From positions 28,433-92,432 of the forward strand of contig JAIXHQ010000011.1 of NCBI GenBank assembly GCA_030145715.1: a stretch of DNA of 64,000 nucleotides. Direction: 5' to 3'. The notes beneath the pieces are model-generated. The model worked only from the letters and a program-made list of their open reading frames with translations, ran no database searches and had not been told where the DNA came from. The position numbers and the translations under genes are program-made. Below are positions 29,487 through 38,018 of the stretch, one piece after another (position 1 is the stretch's first letter; each line of letters starts with the position of its first letter). Source of the DNA: Sphingopyxis sp. GTDB taxonomy: Bacteria; Pseudomonadota; Alphaproteobacteria; Sphingomonadales; Sphingomonadaceae.

Positions 29487-29903
29487 CTATCTGATCCGCG
29501 TCCAATAGGCGTTGCGGCACATATATTTCATGCAGCCGTGGACCTTTAACCGGTCGCCCTCGATCGACACGGCGGCGCGAAACGCCTGTCCGTCTTCGGG
29601 GCTATATCCCTGTCCCGCCCAGTTGTTCGCTTCGGGTTTGAGGTCCCACAACAGCGGCGCGCCCAGCAGCTTGCGGGTCCGCTTAGTCTTGTCGGCATTT
29701 TTCGAATCTTTCAGGCCGCCGACCGGTTCGCGCACCAGAAAACGGCGGATTTTTCCGCACAGGCTGGCACCGCATTTGGCAATTTCAACGACCGCTTTGC
29801 CATCGTCGGTCTTCCACTGACCCGTGATCGCTGCAGGCGCGGCGAGGACAGGGGAGGAGGCAATCAGCGCGGCTGCGGCAAACGCGATGCGGATTGGGGC
29901 CAT
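29487..29903 (-). CDS. DUF2147 exported protein, copy 1
   Basis: A 138-residue periplasmic protein with a signal peptide ending VLAAP, then the DUF2147 pattern: GQWKTDDGKAVVEIAKCG, CGKIRR, a GYSPEDG block and a closing GCMKYMC...W segment. AAGGAGA precedes the ATG by a good spacing; the in-frame TTG three codons upstream is too close to it. A paralogue lies immediately upstream on the same strand. Family function is unknown. Confidence 0.88.
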   Translation of the reverse strand: MAPIRIAFAAAALIASSPVLAAPAAITGQWKTDDGKAVVEIAKCGASLCGKIRRFLVREPVGGLKDSKNADKTKRTRKLLGAPLLWDLKPEANNWAGQGYSPEDGQAFRAAVSIEGDRLKVHGCMKYMCRNAYWTRIR

Positions 29904-29931
29904 GTCTTTCAATCTCCTTGCAGTGCGCCGA

Positions 29932-30345
29932 TTATGACAGGCGGGTCCAGGTGACGGTGCGGCAGAACAGGCTGACGCATCCCTTCATCGTCAGCTTGTT
30001 TCCCTTCACGCTCAGATTGGCAGTATAATAACGGCCATCTTCCGGGCTGTAACCCTCGCCTTTCCAACCGTTGCGGTGGGGCACGAGGTTCCAGTAAATC
30101 TGCAACCCCACGACCTTTCGTGTCCGCTTTGCCTTGTCGGGATTGCGTTCGTCGCGCTGGCCGCCGACCGGTTCCTTTATCAACAACTGATCGATCCGGC
30201 CGCACATTTTTGCGCCGCAGGGCGCCATGGTCACGATGCCCTTGCCATCATCGGTCTTCCAGCGGCCCGACAGCGTTGGCGGTGCCGCGGCCATCGACGG
30301 AACGGCAATCAGGGCGACCAGCGCCAATGAAAATCTGTAAATCAC
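29932..30345 (-). CDS. DUF2147 exported protein, copy 2
   Basis: A 137-residue paralogue of the neighbouring gene with the same blocks (GRWKTDDGKGIVTMAPCG, CGRIDQ, EPVGGQRD, GYSPEDG, GCVSLFCRTVTW). The signal peptide ends SMAAA. The GTG start is preferred because it gives a normal signal peptide and is preceded by GAAAGAAAG; longer reading adds unlikely sequence. The two copies are separated by 28 bases and look like a tandem duplication. Confidence 0.85.
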   Translation of the reverse strand: MIYRFSLALVALIAVPSMAAAPPTLSGRWKTDDGKGIVTMAPCGAKMCGRIDQLLIKEPVGGQRDERNPDKAKRTRKVVGLQIYWNLVPHRNGWKGEGYSPEDGRYYTANLSVKGNKLTMKGCVSLFCRTVTWTRLS

Positions 30346-30441
30346 AGCGATCTTTCTTTCGTTAGCTACACATATGTCAGCAACGCACTTGGCATTCGTC
30401 AAGTCTTGCACCATGGTCGGAAAAAATTTGGGGAGAGAAAT

Positions 30442-31656
30442 ATGCGAATCCTTGGTCTGCGCCACGTGGCAACACTCTGTATCGTGGCGGCGTCTGTCGC
30501 AACGCCTACGATGGCAGAGACGATCAACGTCAGTGCGACTACGCCCGACGCGAATGAAAAGCTGCAAGAGGCGCTGATTCTCGCCAAGCCGGGCGACGTG
30601 GTGCAACTGGGCGCGGGCGTTTGGAATCTGGCCGATGGCCTGTCGCTCGATGTCCCCAACGTTACCATTCGCGGCGCCGGGGCGGGCGAGGGCGGATCGA
30701 TTCTGGACTTTTCGGCGCAGCAAGGCGCGGGCGAGGGCCTGCTTGTCACGTCCGACGACGTGTTCCTGACCGATTTTGCCGTGCTCAACACCAAGGGCGA
30801 CGGCATCAAGTCAAAGGGAGCCGACCGCATCGTCTATCACAAGCTGCGCGTCGAATGGACCGCGGGGCCAAAGCAGACCAATGGTGCCTATGGCATCTAT
30901 CCCGTCGAAAGTCGGGACGTGCTGATCGACAGCGTCTTCGTGCGCGGCGCGTCGGACGCGGGCATCTATGTCGGCCAGTCGCGCAACATCGTGGTGCGCG
31001 AATCGATCGCGCAGGAAAATGTCGCGGGGATCGAGATCGAGAACAGCTATGACGCCGACGTTCACGACAATGTCGCGACAAAGAATACGGGCGGGATATT
31101 GGTGTTCGACCTGCCCAGCCTGCCGATGCAGGGCGGCCATAATGTCCGCGTCTTTGAAAATGTCGTGAAAGACAACAGCACGCCCAATTTCGCGCCCAAG
31201 GGCAATATCGTCGCCAGCGTGCCCACCGGCACCGGCGTGCTCATCATGGCAAACCGGAACGTCGAGATTTTCGACAATATATTCGATCAGAACGGCACCG
31301 CCAACGTGATGATCGTCGGTTATCGTTACGAGCATAAGGATCCGCAATATCAACCTCTGCCCAAGGCGATCGTCGTGCGCGACAATCAGCATGGCAAGGC
31401 GGGCTATGCGCCCGGGTTTCCGGGGGGCGATCGGATGGCGGCGGCGATGGGGGGCAGCATACCGCCCATTTTGTGGGACGGATCGGGCGATGCCATCGTG
31501 ACCGACAAGGTCGGGGTGCTGTCGCTGAATCTGCCCGACGTCCGTACGCCGCAGACCGAGGCGAAGCCTGCGCCCGCCGATCTGTCAAAGGGCACGCCGC
31601 CCGCCCCGCTGCCGACGATCAAGCTGCCCGCAGCCATGGAGGCCAAGGTCAAGTGA
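30442..31656 (+). CDS. exported parallel beta-helix protein
   Basis: A 404-residue secreted protein (signal peptide ending TMAE). The body is a right-handed parallel beta-helix of pectate-lyase type with repeated strand-turn units such as RDVLIDSVFVRGAS, RNIVVRESIAQENVAG and RNVEIFDNIFDQNG, followed by a Pro-rich C-terminus. It overlaps the start of the dihaem cytochrome gene. The pair is conserved in other bacteria (TIGR03805-type with TIGR03806-type); the substrate, perhaps a polysaccharide, is unknown. Confidence 0.82.
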   Translation: MRILGLRHVATLCIVAASVATPTMAETINVSATTPDANEKLQEALILAKPGDVVQLGAGVWNLADGLSLDVPNVTIRGAGAGEGGSILDFSAQQGAGEGLLVTSDDVFLTDFAVLNTKGDGIKSKGADRIVYHKLRVEWTAGPKQTNGAYGIYPVESRDVLIDSVFVRGASDAGIYVGQSRNIVVRESIAQENVAGIEIENSYDADVHDNVATKNTGGILVFDLPSLPMQGGHNVRVFENVVKDNSTPNFAPKGNIVASVPTGTGVLIMANRNVEIFDNIFDQNGTANVMIVGYRYEHKDPQYQPLPKAIVVRDNQHGKAGYAPGFPGGDRMAAAMGGSIPPILWDGSGDAIVTDKVGVLSLNLPDVRTPQTEAKPAPADLSKGTPPAPLPTIKLPAAMEAKVK

Positions 31657-32681
31657 AGCGTCTGTTCGTCGCGCTCATCGCGGTTTTGCTGGGCGTCGGC
31701 GGCGGAGTTGCCGTCGTTCCGGCGGGCGTCGACCAGGCGGTGGTCGAAAGCGATGCGATGCCGCCCAAATTGTCGGCATTCGGATTGTTTCGCGGCAATG
31801 ACCCCAAAATGCCGTCAACCGGCATCGGCTATACGCTGCGCGCGCCGCTGTTCAGCGACTATACCGACAAGAATCGGTTCATTTCGATCCCAGCCGGAAA
31901 AAAGGCAAAGGTCGGCGCCGATGGCGTGATCGATTTTCCGGTCGGCACGGTGCTCGTCAAAAGCTTTGGCTGGTCCGACGTGAATGGCGGGCATCCGGTG
32001 GAAACGCGTCTGTTGATCCGCCGGACGGCGGGCTGGGTCGCGTTACCCTATATATGGGATGCCGATGGCAAGGATGCGACGCTGGCGCTTGGCGGACGGC
32101 GGGTGCCGGTCAGCTTCAAGAGCCCGGACGGCACGGCGCACACCATCCGCTACGCCGTGCCCAACAAGAATCAGTGCAAGGAATGCCATAGCCTGGGCGG
32201 CGAAATCGTCCCCATCGGGCCCAAGGCGCGCAACCTCATTCTGGACCCGGCCGCTTCCGACCGGATGCGCAGCCTCTATTTCGACACCCCGGCGGCGTTA
32301 AAGCCGGTGATGCCGCAATGGGACGATCCCAAATCGGGCAGCGTGGCCGCCCGCGCCCGCGCCTATCTCGACGTCAATTGCGCGCATTGCCACAATCCGG
32401 CGGGCAGCGCGTCGAACAGCGGGCTGTTCCTGCGCTGGACCGATGATCCGGCGGGCGTGAACTATGGCATTGACAAGCGGCCGACGGCGGCGGGGCGTGG
32501 GAGCGGGGGCATGGACTTCGCGATCGCGCCGGGCGATCCCGACCGCAGTTTCCTGATCTATCGCCTGGAAAGCACCGACCCCGGTATTGCGATGCCAGAG
32601 GTGGGCCGGTCGACGGTGCATCGGGAAGGCGCGGCGCTGCTGCGGCAATGGATTGCGGAGATGCCGAAAGCATCGCATTAG
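31653..32681 (+). CDS. SO2930-family dihaem c-type cytochrome
   Basis: A 342-residue exported cytochrome. It has an N-terminal hydrophobic signal segment and two haem-binding CxxCH sites, CKECH near the middle and CAHCH later, with KLSAFGLFRG and RAPLFSDYTDK typical of the SO2930/HNE_0200 group. The GTG start overlaps the preceding stop and has GGAGG upstream. It is cotranscribed with the beta-helix protein; electron partner unknown. Confidence 0.85.
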   Translation: MKRLFVALIAVLLGVGGGVAVVPAGVDQAVVESDAMPPKLSAFGLFRGNDPKMPSTGIGYTLRAPLFSDYTDKNRFISIPAGKKAKVGADGVIDFPVGTVLVKSFGWSDVNGGHPVETRLLIRRTAGWVALPYIWDADGKDATLALGGRRVPVSFKSPDGTAHTIRYAVPNKNQCKECHSLGGEIVPIGPKARNLILDPAASDRMRSLYFDTPAALKPVMPQWDDPKSGSVAARARAYLDVNCAHCHNPAGSASNSGLFLRWTDDPAGVNYGIDKRPTAAGRGSGGMDFAIAPGDPDRSFLIYRLESTDPGIAMPEVGRSTVHREGAALLRQWIAEMPKASH

Positions 32682-32688
32682 GCGGGCC

Positions 32689-33321
32689 ATGACCCAGCTA
32701 GTGCTTCACGATTATTTCCGCTCCTCGGCCAGCTTTCGCGTTCGCATCGCGCTGAACCTCAAGGGACTCGACTATCAGCGCGTCGAGGTCAGCCTGATCG
32801 CGGGCGAACAGCGCAGCGACGCCTATCTTGAACAGAATGCGCAAGGGTTTGTGCCCATGCTGGTCGTCGATGGCGATCCGATCATCCAGAGCATGGCGAT
32901 CATCGACTGGATCGACCGGGCGTTCCCCGAACCGCGCCTGATTCCCGAGGAGGCGATGCCGCGCGCGGTCGCGCTCGCGCGGGCGCAGGTGATCGCCAGT
33001 GACATCCACCCGCTCAACAACCTGCGCGTGCTGAAATATCTGACCCGCGACCTGGGGCTGAACGAAACCACGAAAGACCGCTGGATCGCGACCTGGATCG
33101 CGCAGGGTTTTGGTGCACTGGAGGCGATGGCGGGCGACGGCCGCTATCTTGGCGGCGACACGCCGGGCATCGCCGACTGCTGCCTGGTTCCGCAGATGTA
33201 TAACGCACGGCGGTTCGAGGTGCCGCTGGACGATTATCCGCGGCTGATAGAAATCGATGCGGCATGCATGGAACTGGCCGCCTTTCAGCAAGCGCATCCC
33301 GACGCGGTCAAGCCGGCATGA
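32689..33321 (+). CDS. maiA: maleylacetoacetate isomerase / zeta-class glutathione transferase
   Basis: A 210-residue zeta-class glutathione transferase. The N-terminal thioredoxin-like domain has SSASFRVRIALNLKG, the signature SSCSxRVRIAL with Cys replaced by Ala, and FVPMLV and QSMAIIDWID for glutathione binding. The C-terminal domain has DIHPLNNLRVLKYL and the closing AFQQAHPDA. No other tyrosine-degradation gene is nearby, and the gene sits in an envelope operon, so its substrate may differ from maleylacetoacetate. It overlaps the TonB receptor gene. Confidence 0.82.
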   Translation: MTQLVLHDYFRSSASFRVRIALNLKGLDYQRVEVSLIAGEQRSDAYLEQNAQGFVPMLVVDGDPIIQSMAIIDWIDRAFPEPRLIPEEAMPRAVALARAQVIASDIHPLNNLRVLKYLTRDLGLNETTKDRWIATWIAQGFGALEAMAGDGRYLGGDTPGIADCCLVPQMYNARRFEVPLDDYPRLIEIDAACMELAAFQQAHPDAVKPA

Positions 33322-35345
33322 TGCGTTTTCTGGCGGGTGCCGCCACGCTGTTGCTGCCCGTGGCGGCGATGGCGCAGGACGACGTGTCGCCCGCCCAGCC
33401 GCGTTTGAAGGACCAGATCGTCGTGACCGCTGGCGGGCTGTTGAGGCCCGCCGATAGCGACCGTGTCGCATCGCGCAATCTGATCGCCGACGTTACGGCG
33501 GGCTTTGGCAATCGCATCGAGAACCGCCTGCGCGACGAAGCCGGCATCGTCCAGTTCCGTCGGTCCGACGGGCGGTCGGCGCATCCGACGAGCCAGGGCA
33601 TCACGCTGCGCGGACTGGGCGGAAACGCATCGGCGCGCGCGCTGGTGATGCTCGACGGGGTGCCGCAGGCGGATCCGTTCGGCGGCTGGGTCGCGTGGAG
33701 CGCCTATGACGCGATCAATCTTGGCGGCATCGTCGTCGCGCGCGGCGGCGGCAGCGGCGCCGATGGTCCCGGCGCGCTGGCGGGGACGATCGCGCTCTAT
33801 TCCGAAATGACCGGCGGCGGTAAAGCCAGCCTGGCCTATGGCAGCCGCAACGGCTGGGATGCGTCGGCGTCGGTCGGCGGCAACATCAGCGGCGGTCAGG
33901 TCGCGGTGGACGGTCGCTATAGTCGGGGGGACGGCTTTATCCCCGTCGCAGAGGGGCAGCGCGGATCGGCCGACAGGGCGGCGGCATATGAACAGGGCGG
34001 CGTCGGCCTTCGCCTTCGTTTCGATGCGGGCGATGACAGCCGGGTCGAGGCGAGCCTGCGCGGCTTTTCGGACCGCCGCGATCGCGGCACCGATTTCACC
34101 GCCAGCAAGTTTGACGGCGTCGACGCGAGCCTGCGCGTCGTCCATGATCCGGTCGGCGGCACGCAATGGCTCGCGCTCGGCTATGTGCAACTGCGCGAAT
34201 TCGAGAGCGGCTTCGCCAGCGTGGGGGCGGGCCGAAACAGCGTGGCGCCGGTGCTGTTTCAGCGCGTTCCGGCAACCGGCCTTGGCGCGCGTTTCGAATT
34301 GCGCCCCGCGATCGGCGGCGACAATCCGCTGCGCGTCGGGGCCGACTGGCGGCGGACGGTCGGACGGACCGAGGAAGGGTTCTTCTTCAGCGGCCTGGCA
34401 CCCACCCGCAATCGCATCGCGGGGGGCAGTAGCGATACGGTTGGCGCCTTTGCCGAATGGACGGCGGGCGATGCGACCGACGGCTTTCTTTGGACGGTCA
34501 GCGGCCGCGTCGATCGCTGGTGGCTGGGCGAGGGCTATCGCGTCGAACGCAATATCGCGGGGCCGGTCATCACCGACGCGCGCTTTGCGGCGCGGCAGGG
34601 CTGGGAGGGGAGCGGCCGCGCCGGCATAGGCTGGACTTCGGGCGCATTGTCGCTGCGCGCCGCGGGCTATCGCGGCTGGCGCCTGCCCACGCTCAATGAG
34701 CTTTACCGCCCGTTTCGCGTCGGCGCCGATGTGACGAGCGCGAACGAGATGCTGAACCCCGAACGCCTGTGGGGCGGCGACATCGGGGCAGACTGGGACG
34801 GCGGCGACGGCACGAAATTGTCGGTCACATTGTTCGCCAACCGCCTGACCAACGCCATCGCCAATGTGACGCTCGCACCCAACCTCAACCAGCGGCAAAA
34901 TCTGGACGCGATCGACAGCAAGGGGGTCGAGGTGAGCGCCGAACAGCGGATCGGGCCGATTACCGCCCGCGCGACTTATTCCTTCACCGATGCGACCATG
35001 GCCGCGTCGGGCGGCGCGGCCAATCTCGATGACCGCCGTCCGGCGCAGATCGCGCGCCATGCCGGCAGCTTTGCGCTGCGCAGCAATGGCGATGGCCCGG
35101 TCGGCGGCTTTGCGACGCTTCGGTACGTCGGCAAACAGAATGAGGACGACCTTGGCCTGTTGCGGCTGGACGATGCGCTGACGCTCGACGCTGGGCTATC
35201 GTGGCGTATAGCCGATGCAATCCGCGTCGAGGCGCGCGGCGAAAATCTGTTCGACGAACTGGTCGCCGCCGCCATATCGTCATCGGGGGTGGTCGAACGC
35301 GCGACGCCGCGGACCTTGTGGATCGGCGCGCGACTGGATTTCTGA
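33318..35345 (+). CDS. TonB-dependent outer-membrane receptor
   Basis: A 675-residue receptor: signal peptide ending AMAQ, a short TonB box (DQIVVTAGG), a plug domain (ITLRGLGGNASARALVMLDGVPQ, then DGPGALAGTI), and a beta-barrel ending in ...LWIGARLDF with the usual terminal aromatic residue. The ligand cannot be told. It is the last gene of an operon with the beta-helix protein, dihaem cytochrome and glutathione transferase. The start overlaps the upstream stop (ATGATG). Confidence 0.88.
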   Translation: MMRFLAGAATLLLPVAAMAQDDVSPAQPRLKDQIVVTAGGLLRPADSDRVASRNLIADVTAGFGNRIENRLRDEAGIVQFRRSDGRSAHPTSQGITLRGLGGNASARALVMLDGVPQADPFGGWVAWSAYDAINLGGIVVARGGGSGADGPGALAGTIALYSEMTGGGKASLAYGSRNGWDASASVGGNISGGQVAVDGRYSRGDGFIPVAEGQRGSADRAAAYEQGGVGLRLRFDAGDDSRVEASLRGFSDRRDRGTDFTASKFDGVDASLRVVHDPVGGTQWLALGYVQLREFESGFASVGAGRNSVAPVLFQRVPATGLGARFELRPAIGGDNPLRVGADWRRTVGRTEEGFFFSGLAPTRNRIAGGSSDTVGAFAEWTAGDATDGFLWTVSGRVDRWWLGEGYRVERNIAGPVITDARFAARQGWEGSGRAGIGWTSGALSLRAAGYRGWRLPTLNELYRPFRVGADVTSANEMLNPERLWGGDIGADWDGGDGTKLSVTLFANRLTNAIANVTLAPNLNQRQNLDAIDSKGVEVSAEQRIGPITARATYSFTDATMAASGGAANLDDRRPAQIARHAGSFALRSNGDGPVGGFATLRYVGKQNEDDLGLLRLDDALTLDAGLSWRIADAIRVEARGENLFDELVAAAISSSGVVERATPRTLWIGARLDF

Positions 35346-35406
35346 GGCTTCACAGGCCCTGAATAGGCGATAGGATGGGCCGACCGGGTAAGTTGGGGAT
35401 GTGGGC

Positions 35407-35853
35407 ATGGCCGCGAAAAAGCTGAATCTCGATAATTTCCTGCCCTATCGCTTGTCGATCGCGTCGAACGCGCTGTCGAGCCGGATCGCCGCCGAATATG
35501 ACAGCCGCTTTGGGCTGAAAATCCCCGAATGGCGGTTGATGGCGGTGCTGGGCGAAGGCCAGCCCAAGACGCAGCGCGAACTGGTCGAGGCGACGCGGAT
35601 GGACAAGGTGACGGTGAACCGCGCCGCCAAGGCGCTGGCCGACCGACGGCTTATCGCGCGCCAGGCGCATGAAGCCGATGGACGGTCGCATCACCTCGAC
35701 CTCACCGAGAACGGGCGGTCGCTTTATGATGCGATCGTGCCCACGGCGCTGGCCAGCGAAGCGCGGCTTGAATCGACCATCACCATGGGCGAGCGGACGA
35801 CGCTGCTCGCCATTCTGGCCAAGCTGACCGCCGCCGCCGAAAATTATGACTGA
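35407..35853 (+). CDS. MarR family transcriptional regulator
   Basis: A 148-residue winged-helix regulator. The helix-turn-helix has KTQRELVEATRMDKVTVNRAAKALADRRLIAR and the wing ADGRSHHLDLTENG. A GTG two codons upstream is possible, but the ATG has the better spacing from GGGG. The last eight bases overlap the PqqD-like gene, so it is translationally coupled to the HPr-rel-A cassette and may control it. Confidence 0.87.
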   Translation: MAAKKLNLDNFLPYRLSIASNALSSRIAAEYDSRFGLKIPEWRLMAVLGEGQPKTQRELVEATRMDKVTVNRAAKALADRRLIARQAHEADGRSHHLDLTENGRSLYDAIVPTALASEARLESTITMGERTTLLAILAKLTAAAENYD

Positions 35854-36127
35854 CCGTGCCTATCGCGCGGCACCGCCCGGCGCGCTGCGGGTTGAACCGC
35901 TGGGCGAACTGACGGCGATTTTCGACCGACGATCGATGCAGACCCACCTTGTCGTGTCGCCAATGCCCGAAATATTGAATGCGATGGCAGGCGATGCCTG
36001 TAACGCGGCGGCGCTTGCGGACCGTCTGGCTGAGACGTTCGATCTGGGCGGCGCCGATGATGCGCGCGGCGTGCTGGCCGAACGGCTGCGCGAACTGGCC
36101 GCGATGGGGTTGGTGGAACGGGCGTGA
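35846..36127 (+). CDS. HPr-rel-A system PqqD-family peptide chaperone
   Basis: A 93-residue PqqD-like protein (pattern HLVVSPMPEILNAMAGDACNAAALADRLAETF and a final winged element LRELAAMGLVE). PqqD-type domains bind leader peptides of ribosomally made, modified peptides and pass them to modifying enzymes. The start overlaps the MarR gene by eight bases, and the stop overlaps the kinase start (GTGA). Together with the next two genes it matches the TIGR04353/TIGR04352 cassette called HPr-rel-A, whose substrate is unknown. Confidence 0.8.
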   Translation: MTDRAYRAAPPGALRVEPLGELTAIFDRRSMQTHLVVSPMPEILNAMAGDACNAAALADRLAETFDLGGADDARGVLAERLRELAAMGLVERA

Positions 36128-36990
36128 GGTACAGCGTCCGTATCGCGGTGGGCCCGGTGCAGTTCCGCATCGGCAGCGACTGGCCGGACCCCGTGGCCGC
36201 GCTCGGGCGGCTCTATGCCAGCTATCCGCAGGATCCCGACCGCCCGGCCGACGCGACGGTGCGCCTGTTCGCGGCGCGCCCGTGGCGGCGCTGGATTCGC
36301 CCGTCGGTGCATATCGGCGGGGATTTTGTCATCCCCGACGCGCTGCCCCTGCCATTGGCCATGGGGTTGCTCGCGGCGGAAATGGGCATGAATTTGCAGG
36401 TCGCGCTCGGCTGGCGGCGGCACATGCTGCTCCATGCCAGCGCGGTGGCGCGCGGCGGGCGCGCGGTCATCATGTCGGGCGAATCGGGGTCGGGAAAATC
36501 GACGCTCGCCGCCTTGTTGGGCGAGGGCGACTGGCGGTTGATGGGCGATGAGTTCACCCTGATCGATCCGGCGGGCGGCGATGCGCTCGCCTTTCCGCGC
36601 GCGGTCAGCCTGAAGAATGAAGCGATCGCGGAGGTTGCGGCGCGCGTCGATCCGGCGCGCCTCGGCCCGCTGCTGGCCGACACGCCAAAGGGCGCCATCC
36701 GCCACTTGATCCCGCGCGCGGACGCGATCGCGGCGATGCACGAACCCGCGCGCCCGGCCTTGATCCTGTTCCCACGCTTTGGCGGCGCGGCGGCGATCGA
36801 ACCGATGGGTGAGGGGGAGGCGTTCGTCCGGTTGACGGAGGCATCGACCAACTATGTCGCGCTGGGCGAAGCTGGTTTCGCGGCGCTGACGCGGCTGGTT
36901 CGCGAAACGCCCGCCTTCGCCATTTCCTATCCCGACAGCGCCGCCGGCATGGCGCTGGTCGAGCAATTATGGGCGGACGTGTCCCGGTGA
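36124..36990 (+). CDS. HprK-related kinase A
   Basis: A 288-residue protein with an HPr-kinase-like P-loop domain in its second half: HASAVARGGRAVIMSGESGSGKSTLAALL, with Walker A at 119-127, then a conserved GDEFTLID at about 141-148. The N-terminal 80 residues look like a small recognition domain. Related kinases in lasso-peptide clusters phosphorylate a serine in the peptide. Here it sits between a PqqD-like protein and a nucleotidyltransferase and is coupled to both by overlapping stop/start codons. The target is unknown. Confidence 0.82.
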   Translation: MRYSVRIAVGPVQFRIGSDWPDPVAALGRLYASYPQDPDRPADATVRLFAARPWRRWIRPSVHIGGDFVIPDALPLPLAMGLLAAEMGMNLQVALGWRRHMLLHASAVARGGRAVIMSGESGSGKSTLAALLGEGDWRLMGDEFTLIDPAGGDALAFPRAVSLKNEAIAEVAARVDPARLGPLLADTPKGAIRHLIPRADAIAAMHEPARPALILFPRFGGAAAIEPMGEGEAFVRLTEASTNYVALGEAGFAALTRLVRETPAFAISYPDSAAGMALVEQLWADVSR

Positions 36991-38018
36991 GCGCGGTTCG
37001 CACTTTTGTCGACCTGCTTGCCGGGCGGCGCGACCCCGCCGGTCTGGCCCCGCGCGACTGGGACGGCGTGATCGGCGTCGCGCGCAGCGAGGCGATGCTG
37101 GCGACGCTCGCGCACCGGCTGTCCGACGCGCCCCTGCCGCCGACCGTGGCCGCGCTGTTCGCCGACCAGCGCGCCGCCGCCAAAGTGGCGCAGGCGCAGG
37201 CATTGTGGGAGGCGGAGATGGCGCGGCGCGCGCTCGCCCCGGCGGGGATCGAGTTCGTGCTGTTGAAAGGCGCGGCCTATGCCGCCGCCAGCTTGAGTTG
37301 TGCGGCGGGACGACAGATCGGCGACCTCGATATTCTTGTTCTCGCTTCCGACATTCGCCGCGCCGAGAATGCGTTGCTGAACGCCGGGTGGGAGTGGGTG
37401 AAATCCGATCCCTATGACGACCTTTATTACCGTCAGCATATGCACGAACTGCCGCCGATGATCCACAAGGCGCGCGACCGGATGATCGACGTTCACCACA
37501 CGATTTTGCCGCGTACGCACCGGACCACGCCCGACGCGCTGGCGCTGATTGCCGAGGCTGTCGAACTTTCCTCGGGTTTTCGCATTTTCAACCCGGCTGC
37601 GATGGTCTGTCATTGCGCCGCGCACATGCTGGCCGACGGCGACTTGCAGGGCGGACTGAGAAATCTCTGGGATTTTCATTGCCTTGTCCTCGATTTTCTC
37701 AAGGATGATCCGGACTTCTATCTAACCGTCGTCGAAGAGGCTTGGATTCACGGGCTTGCAGATGTCGTCAAACGCGGGTTTCGACTTTCCCACCGGCTCT
37801 ACGGCACACCGCTCAAAGCCTATTCCTCGCCAATGATGCTCGCGTTCGATCGCCAGTGGAGCGATGATTTCTATATCCGTCGCCTGCTCACGCGCGACGA
37901 TTGGGGGCGGATGACCAATCCGGTGCTGGAACAGGCTTTTTACATCCGATCGCACTGGATGCGGATGCCGCCGATGATGCTGGCAAAGCATCTGTGGACC
38001 AAGTGGCGGAAACGCTAA
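36987..38018 (+). CDS. nucleotidyltransferase family protein of the HPr-rel-A cassette
   Basis: A 343-residue protein of the nucleotidyltransferase fold: LLKGAAYA followed by the catalytic acidic motif GRQIGDLDILV, then MIDVHHTILPR and helical C-terminal parts. Similar proteins accompany HprK-like kinases in lasso-peptide operons. The GTG start overlapping the kinase stop is preferred to an ATG six codons upstream. The 3' end overlaps the convergent gph gene by four bases. Confidence 0.8.
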   Translation: MSAVRTFVDLLAGRRDPAGLAPRDWDGVIGVARSEAMLATLAHRLSDAPLPPTVAALFADQRAAAKVAQAQALWEAEMARRALAPAGIEFVLLKGAAYAAASLSCAAGRQIGDLDILVLASDIRRAENALLNAGWEWVKSDPYDDLYYRQHMHELPPMIHKARDRMIDVHHTILPRTHRTTPDALALIAEAVELSSGFRIFNPAAMVCHCAAHMLADGDLQGGLRNLWDFHCLVLDFLKDDPDFYLTVVEEAWIHGLADVVKRGFRLSHRLYGTPLKAYSSPMMLAFDRQWSDDFYIRRLLTRDDWGRMTNPVLEQAFYIRSHWMRMPPMMLAKHLWTKWRKR

